The position numbers and the translations under genes are program-made. This document shows, piece by piece, positions 35,242 to 48,185 of a stretch of DNA of 64,000 nt. Below the pieces are notes generated by a model that saw only the letters and a list, made by a program, of their open reading frames with translations, searched no databases and was not told the DNA's origin. How positions within the stretch are numbered: position 1 is the first letter of the stretch; each line of letters begins with the position of its first letter. The DNA is taken from contig NC_057800.1 in assembly GCF_018294505.1 (NCBI RefSeq), positions 476,195,037 through 476,259,036 of the forward strand. Direction: 5' to 3'. Origin of the DNA: Triticum aestivum. Its lineage: Eukaryota > Streptophyta > Magnoliopsida > Poales > Poaceae.

Positions 35242-35444
35242 ATGAGTGTATTGGATGATTGTAATGCTATTCATGTATTTGTGTGATGTGGCGAGTGTAA
35301 GTCAACTATGTATCTTTTCCCCTTTTATTTATTTACATGGGTTGTTGTGAAGATTACCTTACTTGCGACATTGCGTTCAATGCGGTTATGCCTCTAAGTC
35401 GTGCTTCGACACGTAGGAGATATAGCCGCATCGAGGGCGTTACA

Positions 35445-35460
35445 AGTTGGTATCAGAGCC
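35445..35460 (+). other. Chromovirus primer binding site
   Basis: AGTTGGTATCAGAGCC directly after the LTR end, complementary to the 3' end of initiator tRNA-Met. Confidence 0.85.
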
Positions 35461-36362
35461 TTCCCCGACCTTAGGAGCCCCCTGCTTGATCGAATCACTG
35501 GCGTTGTTGAGTCTAGAAAAATGTTTTGAGTCATTTAGGAATTATATATCGGAGAGTTAGGAATTCTTTTTAGTCCCCAGTCCCTTCATCGCTCTGGTAA
35601 GGCATCCTGACGTAGAGTTTTGACTCTTCTCTTCTCAAATTTCACTAAAAAAATTTAGGATCACGCGGGTATCTTGGAATCGTTCCGATGGTTTTGTGAC
35701 GAGAACATTGTTCTTGGTGCCTCCTGTCATTTAGGGGTTGTGGCAGTGTCCCGGGGGGTTGAGCTCTGAGGTGTTGTCATCACAATTTTATCATTGAGAT
35801 TCTGGAATACCTGAGTTTCGCCGACATCGAAAATCTTTTTATGCAGTTGTTGGTGAGATAATCTCGACGCCACCCAGTACTAGGGCGGGAGTTCGGGAGT
35901 ATTACCATAAATTGTATAACGGATGCTTTTCGAAGGTTGAGGTAGATGATTTCCGAAGGTTTCTCGGTTATGTGTTGAAGGATGGATACAGCTGGATGTA
36001 GGATTTGCTAGATTTGGGTGAGATATTATGCTTCCCCTATATCCGCAACACCTGATTGCATAACCGGAAAGGTTCGGGAGTTTCATAGGTGGGAATTCTT
36101 GTAGCTCTAGTTCTTCTTCCATAGATATTTGGTTTGGGATTGGGTAATCCTCACCAAGTATTTGTTCTTGTTCCGTACCTTGTTGTTTTTCTTCTACCTC
36201 AATTCTAAGTGGCTTCTCAATTTATGGAAATGTGACCATTTCAATTGGAATGCATTCGTTCATTTTGTTCGGATGTGAAGACTATATGTTGCAATTTCAA
36301 CCCGTTTGATTCAGCTTAAATATTTGTCTGTCAAGATGCTAACGGATGTCAACCTCTTCAGG
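35461..36362 (+). other. Chromovirus untranslated leader
   Basis: About 900 bp between PBS and the Gag ATG at 36363, without a sustained open frame on the plus strand. Confidence 0.6.
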
Positions 36363-37358
36363 ATGGCTCCTCCAACGCGCACGACTCCGAATCCTGATCC
36401 GTCACCACCACCTCCACCTCCGGAGGCATGGCAAGCTGTGATGGCCGCTACCAATGCAAACACACAGCTGATCATGCAACTTCTTCAAGAGCGCAACCAA
36501 GGGAACCAGGGCCATGGCAATAATCAGAATCAGTTTGCTACACTCAACCAGTTCCTTGCTAACCAGCCAAAGACCTTCAGCAATTGTGTTGAGGCAACAG
36601 ACGCTGATGATTGGCTCGTGGACATATGCAAGCATTTCGAGTGCAGTAACGTCAGGCCTGAGGACTTTGTCAAGTTCGCCTCCTTCCAACTCAAAGACCA
36701 AGCTGCAGAATGGTTTTGGCAGTACAAAGATTCCAGAGGAGGCCGTGTGTTTACCTGGGATGAATTCCGTCAAGACTTCAAAGCTCATCATATTCCTCAG
36801 AGTGTGGTTGAAAGCAAGCGTGAGGAATTCCGCAACCTGAAGCAAGGCACTATGTCTGTTTACCAGTACAACATCATGTTCCAGAAGCTCGCCCATTTTG
36901 CTAAGCAAGACGTCCCTGACAAGAAGAGCATGATATACCAGTTCAGGGGTGGTCTCAGAGAAGAACTCCAACTTGCTCTCGTCCTTTTTGAGCCCAAGAA
37001 CTACGATGAGTTTTACAACATGGCAATGAAGCAAGAGTCTGCTTAACTGAAGTGCGATGCTTCCAAGAAGCGAGTCAGAGATGCAACTCCTTCTTCCTCA
37101 ACTCAAGTGGCTAAGCAGCAAAAGTATTGGCTTCCTCCTCCTCCGTTCCGTCAGCCTTATCAGCAGAAGAGCAAAGGTGGCAGTGGATCTTCCCACCCAC
37201 CCAACCCTGGCTTTCAGAACAAGACTTCATCTCAAGCTCCAAGATCAAGTGCTTCGTATCACCATCCACTCTCGAAGGTCACGTACAACAAGTGCCAATA
37301 GAAGGGTCACTATGCCAACAAATGCTTCAATCAGAGGCGTCTCCCTCCTCCTCCTCCT
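36363..37358 (+). pseudogene. Chromovirus gag
   Basis: Starts at 36363 (MAPPTRTTPNPDPSPPPPPP) rather than at the upstream in-frame codons, because the Pro-rich start and leader layout fit the family. The retrotransposon Gag core follows (WFWQYKDSRGGRVFTWDEF; later REEFRNLKQGTMSVYQY). TAA at 37044-37046 and TAG at 37299-37301 interrupt it. The TAG falls inside the zinc knuckle near KGHYANKC, where the first Cys is also missing. Gag would form the particle and bind RNA; this copy cannot. Confidence 0.85.
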
Positions 37359-40300
37359 GTGAGATCGGCAAGTACCGCAGTGGTCAAGCATAACCCCAAG
37401 CACGTCAAGGTCAACTTGATGAATGCAGCTCAGGCAGAGGACTCATCAGATGTCATCATGGGTAACCTTCATGTTAACGATGTTCCTGCAAGAGTACTTT
37501 TTGACACTGGTGCATCGCATTCTTTCTTGTCTTTCCCATTTGCATCGAAGCACAATGTTGATACTGAGGTTATGCCCAAAGTCATGCAAGTTGTTTCTCC
37601 CGGCAAGCTTTTGACTTCTAGTTTGGTTGCTCCCGATGTCTCTATCACATTGGGCGACTACAAGTTTCTGTCCTCTCCAGTGGTCCTTGGTAACTCGGAT
37701 ATTGATCTTATTCTCAGAATGGATTGGCTTTGTAAGCACAAGGCTCAGCTTGATTGTGCTGCCAGGCAAATTCAATTGACTCATTCGTCTGAGGATGTAA
37801 TTGTCTTTGCCGCAAGGGATGATACCATTCGTCTGTTTTCTCTCAATGAGAAGGGTGAACTAGATGCCATCCTCAAATTCCAGTCGTTTGCGAATATCAA
37901 GACGTCTTTCCAGAAGAGCTTCCAAGAATGCCTCCACACCGGCCAGTTGAATTCGTCATCGATCTTGAGCCTGGCACGGAACCCGTTTGTAAACGTCCTT
38001 ACAAACTTGGACCTAAAGAGTTGAAGGAGCTGAAGAAGCAACTCGAGATTCAAGAGCGAATGGGTCTCATCCGACCTAGTTCTTCTCCATGGGGTTGTGG
38101 AGTTCTTTTGTGAAGAAGAAGGATGGAACGGGCAGACTTTGTGTTGACTACCGTCCATTCAACAAGAAGACTATAAAGAACAAGTACCCACTTCCCAACA
38201 TCAACGAGCTGTTTGAACAACTCAAAGGTGCTCAAGTATTCTCCAAGCTTGATCTTCGTATGGGCTATCACCAGATACGAATTTGCGAGCAAGATATCCC
38301 CAAGACAGCATTCAGAACAAGCTGTGGTTCATATGAATACACTGTCATGTCTTTTGGCCTCGTCAACGATCCTCCGACATTCTCTCGCATGATGAACTTC
38401 ATCTTCAACCCTTACACAAATGACTTCGTCTTGGTCTACCTCGATGACATTTTGGTCTTTTCCAAGAACAAGAAAGATCATGCCAAGCACTTGCGTTTGG
38501 TGTTGGATAAGCTCAGAGAACATCAGTTCTATGCCAAGTTTTCAAAGTGCGAGTTTTGGCTCGATGAGGTTCTCTACCTTGGGCATATCATATCTGCCAA
38601 GGGCATAGCGGTGAATCCTGAGAAGGTGTCTGCAATTGTGAATTGGGAACCACCTCAGAACGTGAAGCAACTCTGCAGTTTCCTTGGTCTCGCAAGCTAT
38701 TGTCGAAGGTTCGTTGAGAACTTCTCAAAGATCGCGAAGCCTCTTTCCAACCTTCTCCAGAAGCATGTCAAGTATGTTTGGTCTCCAGAATGTGACATCG
38801 CTTTCAACACCCTGGAAGAGAAATTAGTCACTGCTCCAGTTCTGACTCCTCCTGATGAATCCAAACCGTTCGAGGTCTTCTGTGATGCCTCTCTTCAAGG
38901 TCTTGGTGCAGTGTTGATGCAAGAGAAGAAAGTTGTGGCTTATACCTCTCGCCAGTTGAAGCCCAACGAGAAGAACTACCCCACTCATGACCTCGAGTTG
39001 GCAGCAGTGGTGCATGCTCTTTTGACTTGGAGACATCTCTTATTGGGAAGAAAAGTGGACATCTTCACTGACCATAAGAGTCTCAAGTACATCTTCACTC
39101 AGCCTAATCTCAACCTCAGGCAGACTCGTTGGGTCGAAATGATTCAAAAGTATAATCCGAGCATCGAATATACTCCAGGCAAGGCCAATGTAATTGCTGA
39201 CGCTTTGAGCAGAAAGGCTTACTGCAACAGTTTGATTCTCAAGCCTTACCAACCCGAGCTTTGTGAAGCTTTCCGCAAACTCAATCTTCAAGTTGTTCCT
39301 CAAGGTTTCCTCGCCAACCTTCAAGTCTCTCATACTTTGGAAGATCAGATTCGCGAGGCTCAACTTCTTGATGCTATGGTGAAGAAGGTGAAGATTGGGA
39401 TTGCCAAGAGTCAATCCAAGTACAAGTGTTGTCGTCTTGATGACAAGGATACTCTCTTCTTCGAGGATCACATTGTTGTGCCTAAAGGTGACCTTCGTAA
39501 AGTCATTATGAACGAGGCTCACAATTCACTCCTCTCTATCCACCCTGGAAGTACAAAGATGTACCAGGACCTCAACCAGGCGTATTGGTGGACTCGAATG
39601 AAGCACGAGATTGCTCAGTTCGTGAATGAATGTGATGTCTGCAGAAGAGTGAAGGCAGAACACCAACGACCAGCTGGTCTCCTCCAACCTCTTGCCATTC
39701 CAGAATGGAAGTTTGACCACATTGAGATGGACTTCGTGACTGGGTTTCCAAACTCCAAGCGTGGCAATGATGCTATATTCGTTGTCACTGACAAACTCAC
39801 TAAAGTGGCTCGCTTTCTGCCTATCAAAGAGTCTATCACAACAGCTCAATTGGCAGAGCTTTATACCTCTCGGATTGTCTCTCTGCACGGCATTCCGCAG
39901 TTGATTTCTTCAGACCGTGGCAGCATCTTCACCTCCAAGTTTTGGATTCTTTTCAGAAGGCCATGGGCACCAACATCCGTTTCAGCACAGCTTTTCATCC
40001 TCAAACTAGCGGCCAAGTCGAGCGTGTCAATCAGATCCTTGAAGATATGCTCAGGGCTTGCGTCATCTCCTTCGGTATGAAGTGGGAAGATTGTCTTCCA
40101 TATGCCGAGTTTTCCTACAACAACAGCTTTCAAGCGAGTTCGGGCAAGGCCCCATTTGAAATTCTCTATGGCAGGAAGTTCCGTACTCCTCTTAACTGGT
40201 CAGAGACTGGTGAACGTCAACTTCTTGGAAATGACTTGATCACAGAGGCAGAAGAGATGTGCAAAGTCATTCGTGATAACCTCAAATCAGCGCAATCGCG

Positions 40301-40768
40301 CCAGAAGAGCTACTATGATAGTAAGCATCGTGAGTTGGCTTTCGAGATCGGAGACCATATTTACCTCCGCGTCTCTCCATGAAAGGTACTCGTCGCTTCG
40401 GTATCAAAGGGAAGCTTGCCCCTAGATACGTGGGTCCTTTCAAGATCGTCAGCAAGAGAGGCAATCTCGCCTATCAACTCGAGCTTCCCTCCAACTTTGC
40501 AAACGTGCACGACGTGTTCCATGTGTCTCAACTCCGCAAGTGCTTCAAGACCCCTGACCGTACCGTCAACTTTGAAGACATTGATCTCCAAGAAGACCTT
40601 TCTTATCGTGAGCACCCAGTTGCTATTCTTGAAGAAACTGAGCGCAAGACTCGCAACAAGTCAATCATATTCCTCAAAGTCAAGTGGTCACACCATTCCG
40701 ACCGCGAAGCCACCTGGGAATGCGAGGATCACCTCCGTTCTGAGTACCCAGAGTTTTTCCAGTCCTAG
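37359..40768 (+). pseudogene. Chromovirus pol: protease, RT, RNase H, integrase, chromodomain-like tail
   Basis: Protease FDTGASHSFLS (Asp at 37503). RT with [12 protein letters not shown] and YLDD at 38437-38448. RNase H with [13 protein letters not shown] and FTDHKSL. Integrase HHCC finger ([25 protein letters not shown]) and core residues in [15 protein letters not shown] and [13 protein letters not shown]. Chromodomain-like end around ILEETERKTRNKSI and EATWECEDHLRSEYPEFF, stop 40766-40768. The frame is lost four times: near 37901, 38107, 39944 and 40380. Each step is consistent with one missing base in a short homopolymer. All catalytic motifs are present. Chromodomain tails steer integration to heterochromatin in this lineage. 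Confidence 0.9.
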
Positions 40769-40804
40769 ATCTCGGGACGAGATCCTTTCGTAGTGGTGGA
40801 GTGT

Positions 40805-43800
40805 TGTAACACCCCGGATGTAATTTACCTTATATGTATCCCAACTCTTGCCATTTCCGGCACTAAGTTATTTCATTTCGTCGTTGTCAGGTTTTTGTCT
40901 CTGTGTGTTGTTGTCTTTGTCATGCATCTCATATCATGTCATCATCTGCATTGCATTTGCATACGTGTTCGTCTCATGCATTCGAGCATTTTTCCCGTTG
41001 TCCGTTTTGCATTCCAGCGCTCCTATGTCACCCGATGCCCCTTTCTACCTATTTTCGTGTGTGAGGGTTAAACATTTCCGAGTTGGACCGAGACTTGCCA
41101 TGCGGCCTTGGTTTACTACCGGTAGACCGCCTGTCAAGTTTCGTACCATTTGGACTTCGTTTGATACTCCAACGGTTAACCGAGGGACCGAAAAGGCCTC
41201 GTGTGTGTTGCAGCCCAACACCCTTCCAATTTGGCCCCAAACCCACCAAAAAACCCTCCATCGTCTAGAGCGTTCGATCACGATCGCATGACCGAAAACC
41301 GCACTCCTTTTGGAGCTTCCTAGCTCCTCCTACCTCTATATAAAGACCTTCCCCCAAAATTTTCGGGTCAAAACACCCCTAACCCTAGTCCCCTTCGTCC
41401 TCAGCGCGCCGGACATTGTCCGCCGGCGCCGGAGACAGCTCGCCGCACCAATCGCCGAGCGCCACGTGGCAGCTCCTCGCCCCCGCGCCGCGCGGCCCGC
41501 CCGGGCCCGCTTCGGGCCGCCGAGGCCCGTTGTCTCCGCGTCGCCCACCCCCGCTTCGTCCCTTCGCCCGGCGTCGCCCTCTCCGNNNNNNNNNNNNNNN
41601 NNNNNNNNNNNNNNNNNNNNNNNNNNNNNNNNNNNNNNNNNNNNNNNNNNNNNNNNNNNNNNNNNNNNNNNNNNNNNNNNNNNNNNNNNNNNNNNNNNNN
41701 NNNNNNNNNNNNNNNNNNNNNNNNNNNNNNNNNNNNNNNNNNNNNNNNNNNNNNNNNNNNNNNNNNNNNNNNNNNNNNNNNNNNNNNNNNNNNNNNNNNN
41801 NNNNNNNNNNNNNNNNNNNNNNNNNNNNNNNNNNNNNNNNNNNNNNNNNNNNNNNNNNNNNNNNNNNNNNNNNNNNNNNNNNNNNNNNNNNNNNNNNNNN
41901 NNNNNNNNNNNNNNNNNNNNNNNNNNNNNNNNNNNNNNNNNNNNNNNNNNNNNNNNNNNNNNNNNNNNNNNNNNNNNNNNNNNNNNNNNNNNNNNNNNNN
42001 NNNNNNNNNNNNNNNNNNNNNNNNNNNNNNNNNNNNNNNNNNNNNNNNNNNNNNNNNNNNNNNNNNNNNNNNNNNNNNNNNNNNNNNNNNNNNNNNNNNN
42101 NNNNNNNNNNNNNNNNNNNNNNNNNNNNNNNNNNNNNNNNNNNNNNNGAGTCCGGCGAGCTCGAGTTCTCCGGCAGCTACAGTGTCCTCCGACGATCTCC
42201 TCGGGAAGCGTGCAGATCTGGATCTGAGATCCGCGGTTGACTTTTTCCCCTCCAAACCCTAATTATTTGCAATCTTTGACATGCGATAACTCTGCATCCG
42301 TAGCTCCGATTTATGCGTGTAGCATATCAAAATGTTCGCCTCGATGAGTACATAATTTCATCTCATTGCATCATTTTCCTTTGAGTTCATCTTGATGCCC
42401 GAAATGATGTTAGAAGAGGGCTATGTGATGAATTTATCAGATCTGTTTTAGCAAACGGCATTTTGTCATTTTTGCCATGATTAATATGTGCATGCTATGA
42501 TCCTGAGCTCTACATGTGTTTTGTTATATGCCATGCCATCTTTACAGGGGTGTATGCCATGTATTTTTGTGATATCTGTGGTGACTAGCACAAGCTTGGA
42601 AAGTAGCGTAATCATTGATGTTGATTTCAGGGACTTAGAATTTCACCAAGTCATTGTCCTGATTTTGTTGTTATGCCATATGTTCATGTTGTTTCCTAGT
42701 GATCCGTGCCTCTTTTGAGGATGATCAGTAAGGATGTTTTGTTAATATTGTGGTGCTCTATCCATCCATGTCTTTGTTTGCATTTATGGAGCACCCTAAC
42801 TTGAGTCAATCGAGCTCTACTTTTGCTATAAAATGATCCTGGCAGATTGTTGACATGTTTAGCGATTTTGCCGAGGATGTTGCTATTGATCCGTGCATGC
42901 TATGTTGTTGTTATTGCCATGTATAGCTTCTATGCCATGTCTTCTTGATGGGTGTATGCTTATTTTGTCATGCCATGCTCTGTAGTGAGTGCATCGAGCT
43001 CATAAACATGCCTACTCGTTGACTGTTTTGCATGCTCTAGTTTTTCACCAAGTCTGAATCTGTTTGTGTTTTTGCTATGTTCACATGCTTGCAAATGTAT
43101 TTTATAATCCCTTTTTGTTCAAGGTCACTAAGGGACTTTTGTTAAGTGCTTTGAGTAGCTTCATTCCATGCCTTGCTTTGCCATGATAAGTTCCTATAGC
43201 ATGTAGTTTTCATGCTCTAAAGTGTGCTTCCTGATGATAATTCCAGACTTGTGTTAATTTCACAAAGTCTGAAACATGTTATCATTTGCTCTTTCGCCAT
43301 GCTTGTTTGAATCTGTTAATTGATGAATTAGCCATAGCTCAGTGTTCATCTTTTGTCAAGCATCATGAGTGGATCTCTGCCATGTATTTTGTTGTCATGT
43401 TTGAGTGCTGTAGCATATTTATCTTGATGCATTTAGTTGATCACTTGCTGATTATCGCAGACCAGTGCCATATTTGTTTTGCTTGTCATTTCCAAACCGT
43501 GCATTCGATTCCGGTGATCTTTATATCGATTTCAACCGAAATCACCTCACCTTTCCAGTGGCACTCTTGGATTTCCAGGTTGAGGCCAGGTTCAATCATT
43601 CCTTGTCAAATCTTGTATATGCATCACATACCGCATCTCGCATATCATACCGTGTTTGCATCATGTTGTTTGAGCATTGCACGTGGTTGATTGTGTTCCG
43701 TTTGCTTGTTGTTCTTGTTTGGGTAGAGCCAGGAGACGAGTTCGTGAACAAGGACCCCGTTGAGTTCGCTTACGAGGGTCAAGGCAACTCTGAAAACTTT

Positions 43801-45430
43801 GCAGGCAAGATGACCATACCCTCGAAATCACTTCTATCTTTGCTTGCTAGATGCTCGCTCTTTTGCTATGCCTATGCTACGATACCTACCACTTACTTAT
43901 CATGCCTTCCATATTGCCATGTCAGACCTCTAACCCACCATGTCCTAGCAAACCGTTGTTTGGCTATGTTACCGCTTTGCTCAGCCCCTCTTATAGCGTT
44001 GCTAGTTGAAGGTGAAGATTGGAGATCGTTCCTTTTTGGAACATTGTTTATTGTTGGGATATCACCATATTATCTTGTTTATTTTAATGCATCTATATAC
44101 TTGGTAAAGGGTGGAAGGCTCGGTCTTTTGCCTAGTGTTTTGTTCCACTCTTGCCACCCTAGTTTCCGTCATATCGGTGTTATGTTCCCGGATTTTGCGT
44201 TCCTTATACGGTTGGGTTATAATGGGAACCCCTTGACAGTTCGCCTTGAATAAAACTCCTCCAGCAATGCCCAACCTTGGTTTTACCATTTGCCACCTAG
44301 CCTCTTTTTCCCTTGGGTTTCCGAAGCCCGAGGGTCATCTTTATTAAACCCCCCTAGGCCAGTGCTCCTCTAAGTGTTGGTCCGACCGAGTAGATTGCGG
44401 GGCCATCTTGGGGCAACTTGAGGGTTGGTTTTACTCATAGGATGTCTCATCTGAGTGTGCCCTGAGAACGAGATATGTGCAGCTCCTATCGGGATTTGTC
44501 GGCACATTCGGCGGTGTTGCTGGACTTGTTTTACCATTGTCGAGGATGTCTTGTAACCGGGATGCCGAGTCTGATCAGATTGTCTTGGGAGAAGGAATAT
44601 CCTTCGTTGACTGTGAGAGCTTGTGATGGGCTAAGTTGGGACTCCCCTGCAGGGATTTCAACTTTCGAAAGCCGTGCCCGCGGTTATGGACAAATGGGAA
44701 TTTGTTAATGTCCGGTTGTAGAAAACCTGAAACTTAACTTAATTAAAATGCATCAACCGCGTGTGTAACCGTGATGGTCTCTTCTCGGCGGAGTCGGGGA
44801 AGTGAACACGGTGTTGGAGTAATGCTTGACGTAGGTTGTTCTAGGATCACTTTTGATCATAGTTGTTTGACCGTGCTTTTGCCTTCTCTTCTCGCTCTCT
44901 TTTGCGAATATGTTAGCCACCATATATGCTAGTCGCTTGATGCAGCTCCACATCATACCTTTGCCTTACCTATAAGCTTAAATAGTCTTGATCGCGAGGG
45001 TGTGATATTGCCGAGTCCCCGTGACTCACAGTTTACTTCCAAAACCAGATGCAGGGACCGATGATACCGCTCCAGAAGATGCGCTTGAGCTCAAGTGGGA
45101 GTTCGATGAAGACTCTCGCCGTTACTACGTGTCTTTCCCAGATGATCAGTAGTGGTGCCCAGTTGGGGCGATCGGGGACTTTGTCGCATTTGGGGGTTGA
45201 TCTTTATTTTGGTACCGTAGTCGGGTCATGAGTGTATTGGATGATTGTAATGCTATTCATGTATTTGTGTGACGTGGCGAGTGTAAGTCAACTATGTATC
45301 TTTTCCCCTTTTATTTATTTACATGGGTTGTTGTGAAGATTACCTTACTTGCGACATTGCGTTCAATGCGGTTATGCCTCTAAGTCGTGCTTCGACACGT
45401 AGGAGATATAGCCGCATCGAGGGTGTTACA
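40805..45430 (+). repeat. Chromovirus 3' LTR
   Basis: TGTAACACCCCGGATGTAAT to CGAGGGTGTTACA, 4626 bp including a 562-N gap, followed by TGAGG. It aligns with the 5' LTR over its whole length apart from the differences noted there. A purine stretch GGACGAGATCC... GTGGTGGAGTG just upstream (40775-40803) is the likely polypurine tract. Confidence 0.9.
41586..42147. other. Assembly gap (562 N) in 3' LTR
   Basis: Same GC-rich place as the gap in the 5' LTR. Confidence 0.95.
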
Positions 45431-45435
45431 TGAGG

Positions 45436-46112
45436 GGATAGCGATGGGGAAAAGGCGAGGAGCTCAGAACGATCTGGATGACAACAGTGAAGTCATTCGC
45501 GGAGTGGACGTGGAGACAGGCTAACAAACGGTGTCGCGTGGAGCGTGCGTCGGGCACGCACCCAGTCCTTCTAGCGCGAGGAGGAAGAAGACCTCCTTGC
45601 CCCTGGTGGGCTGGCTGGCCAGGTGGGCTGCGCCAGGTGAGCTGTGTGTGTGTGTGTGTGTGTTTTCTCTAATTTCGTTACTGTTTTCTATTTTATATAG
45701 TTTGTTTTAATTTGGTTTTCGGACTAAATAATTTTAGTAGTTTCTGAAAATATTTATGTGGCTTGATACAATATATTCAAAGCCACTCACAAGTTTTCAG
45801 GATTATTGGATTTATATTTTGTACATAGCAAATATAAATCGAATTCAAATAATTATTGATTTAATTCAAAGTCCAAAAATAATCATTTCTGAGATTCCAA
45901 AAAAATTGGTTTGAATTTTAGCTCTTGCCAATATTTCAGAGATTAACGGGGATATTTCCTTGGACTTGTTTGAAGAGATTTTTTAATGTTGATCATTTTA
46001 AAATGGTTTATGAGGCTTCAATAATTTCCTCAACTCAATTTCCTTGAATTTAAAATGATGTATGTATGCTTCTGATGCAACTAAGTACAAGCAATTATTC
46101 TAGGGCCGTGAC
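45436..46112 (+). other. LTR-like flank right of the chromovirus
   Basis: Continues the 29759-30593 stretch. A GC-rich start, a (TG)10 microsatellite at 45643-45662, then an AT-rich run typical of long gypsy LTR ends, closing GGGCCGTGACA at 46112. The layout mirrors 15505-17440 on the other strand. No coding sequence. Confidence 0.4.
45643..45662. repeat. (TG)10 microsatellite
   Basis: Ten uninterrupted TG units, likely to be polymorphic in length. Confidence 0.9.
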
Positions 46113-47880
46113 ATTCCAATAAGTACTAGTTATTCTTTCTTTTTCTAATGTTCTGTAAAAAAAGAGAGAGAAAAAATGAAGTTCAGTTTTCAATAATCTT
46201 CTTGAATTCAAAGTCTTTTGTTCGTTTATTTTGCTTCCAAACAAATTCCTTTTGTTTTAAATTGTGTAATGTACATGAACAACGAAGAGGCCACGTTGTT
46301 GGACGGCTGGAAACAACGTGGTTTTCTTCTAACTTGGACGGTTTCATAGGGTAACTTGGACGGTTTCATAGGGTAGAGCGGGATTCCATCTACTCATGTC
46401 AAGTTTTGGTAGTCCGATGGCATATTATAATGTAGTAGCCGGACCATGCGTGTAATGCATCGTTACGTAGTTGCATGAGGTTTTATGGATTTGATGTATG
46501 CTATTTGAGGATTTGAGGTGTTTGATTGTGAGAAGGAAAATTTAAGGCTTGACGTATCCATGGACACATCCGGAGGGGTCGGATTGCCAAGTCCGACGGT
46601 AGATGCTCTAATTTGACATTTACTATGTAGCACCGCCGCTGTTGAAGCGAGCAGAGTGGCACGGCCGCGGCCGGCAAGACGTTGGGGGCGCACATGATGG
46701 GCATCCGTACGTACGTGCGTCTGGTGGCTGCCCGTGGACGCGTCTCCTCCTGCTCCTTCCTTGCTGCGCTCGGACCACAAAGCCAACCCGATCGGTCGCC
46801 CTTTTGTCGCCTCCTTCCCCCCTTTGCTCTCCACAAAGGTTTTCAAATGGCAGAGAAAGGTAGGCCGGGCCGCGGTTGGCTCCGTCATCGCAGGAAGCGC
46901 GTGCGGGAGCCGGCAGCAGCGCGAAGCCGAACAGAGGCGACTGCGACAGTTCGTGTGATTAGAGAGTGAAGCGTGTACATGCAGCAGAATAACGCACATC
47001 AGAACGGATTTTCCCTTTGCCCCCGGGGAGAAGAGAAGATAGGAGATTTTTGTGCAGATCCACCCGTCGCTGACGGAGTGGCTGCGGTCAGGTGGGTGTG
47101 GAATCTATCTCCTCTCCTCCCGTCCGAGTGCACGCGAGCCGCGCAAAAACTCACGAGAGAACAAGTCTGAATCCTCCTCTTCCATCCTTCCTTGGCAGCA
47201 CGAGCAATTAATTTTGTCTGCTTTGCGCGACTGCCATTTTGTGGTCGTTTTTCCGGCTCGCCATCCCATCACTGCTTACGCACTTGCCTGTCCACATGCT
47301 ACACGACCCTGGAGTTTCATGAGGTACACCATGACGACCTGCGCAGCGCCGGCCCTCCCCTCCCCTCCCCTCCCCTCCCGGTTAGTTTTCCAAGTTACCG
47401 CTTCTCGTCTCCTCTGCTGGCTGCAGTTTTATAACTAGACTAGAGGTATGATGACTAATCCAAGACTAGTTGTTGATGATGATGCAACTTCCTACTCCTT
47501 CCTAGACTAGCATAGTCGGATGCATTGCAAGTAAAAGATTGTTAGAAACGGGCAACCAAACGACGAAGATTGTTGATTGATGGATGGTTTATTAGTAATC
47601 CGCAACTAAACACTGAAACAGTTGGACTGGAATGGAATCGGTAGCTGTACTGTACACACATGAATACCCTATTGACATAGGTTAGCCATGCCACCTGTAT
47701 GCAGTAACATCCACCTATAAATCTTGTCAACAACCAACCATGACTTGAATCAAGCGTCCGTGTACCAACGAAAGCTAGACGCCTAACTTGTTAACTGAAA
47801 AAACGGAGAATGAAATTTCAGGCCGCAGGTGAAGATTTCCGTAAGAAGCATCTGATTCTCATTAACTCGGAAATAGAAAC
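46113..47880. other. Low-copy intergenic stretch, no recognised gene
   Basis: Sequence unlike the repeats elsewhere in the window. It holds a two-copy 22-bp tandem repeat (AACTTGGACGGTTTCATAGG plus GT, 46331-46374), a Harbinger-like right end (GTAGATGCTC then TAA, near 46601-46613) and a CCCTC pentamer run at about 47357-47379. GC-rich open frames on both strands (46463-46999 minus, 46682-46969 plus) overlap one another and show no domain. It may include distal regulatory or pseudogenic host DNA. Confidence 0.35.
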
Positions 47881-47934
47881 GACAAACGCTCTTCTTCCGT
47901 ACTCATTCACATGCCCATGACCAGACGAAATAAA

Positions 47935-48185
47935 TTACTTACCAAAATCTTCATCGGCGGCGGTTACTGTTCTGGGGTGCTGGTCCTATGGGGCCTTAGC
48001 ACGACGACTTCCCGACTGTCTACTACAACAAGTTGTGCCCGGCTCCGGCGATGGAGGGGCGATGACGGCGGCGCGCCTTCGGCTCGCTTCGGTGCTTGTA
48101 GTCGTCGCTAGGTGGTTTATGATTCTGGTTGTAATTTTTATTTCTGGTATTCGTTGTACTGCCATGATTGAAGATGAATAGATTG
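47935..48185 (+). mobile_element. Probable retroposed repeat, 3' end
   Basis: The stretch CTTCCCGACTGTCTACTACA through TTCGTTGTACTGCCATGATT and GAAGATGAATAGATTG looks like the 3' end of a dispersed Triticeae retroposon (LINE-like) that normally runs into an A-tail. The gap begins exactly where the tail would be, so this is from general familiarity and is weak. Confidence 0.3.

Larger units (their letters stand above)
30594..35444 (+). repeat. Chromovirus 5' LTR (with TRIM-like insert and gap)
   Basis: TGTAACACCCCGGATGTAAT to CGAGGGCGTTACA. A TATA-like CTCTATATAAAGACC lies near 31121. It differs from the 3' LTR by the 464-N gap, a roughly 20-bp loss near 31205 and a replacement at about 34815-35241. 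The open frames inside (for example 33374-33880) have no homologous coding sense and occur in both LTRs by descent. Confidence 0.9.
30594..45430 (+). mobile_element. Long-LTR gypsy chromovirus (Tekay/Del-like; Erika/Sukkula-like LTRs)
   Basis: 5' LTR 30594-35444, PBS 35445-35460, gag-pol 36363-40768 and 3' LTR 40805-45430, flanked by a perfect 5-bp duplication TGAGG (30589-30593 and 45431-45435). LTRs of 4.6-4.9 kb exceed the internal coding length. Integrase is followed by a chromodomain-like tail, which places it in the chromovirus branch. The LTRs are very similar (long stretches around 32340-33100 and 42714-43470 are almost identical), so insertion is fairly recent, yet gag-pol is broken. 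Both LTRs have an N gap at the same GC-rich place. Confidence 0.9.

Noticed and set aside
41310..42255. Open frames of about 300 codons across the 3' LTR gap
   Set aside because: Artefact of translating N.
46463..46999. 178-codon minus-strand frame with a plus-strand partner
   Set aside because: Both strands are open in the same GC-rich place, no domain and no gene signals; left as unassigned low-copy DNA.
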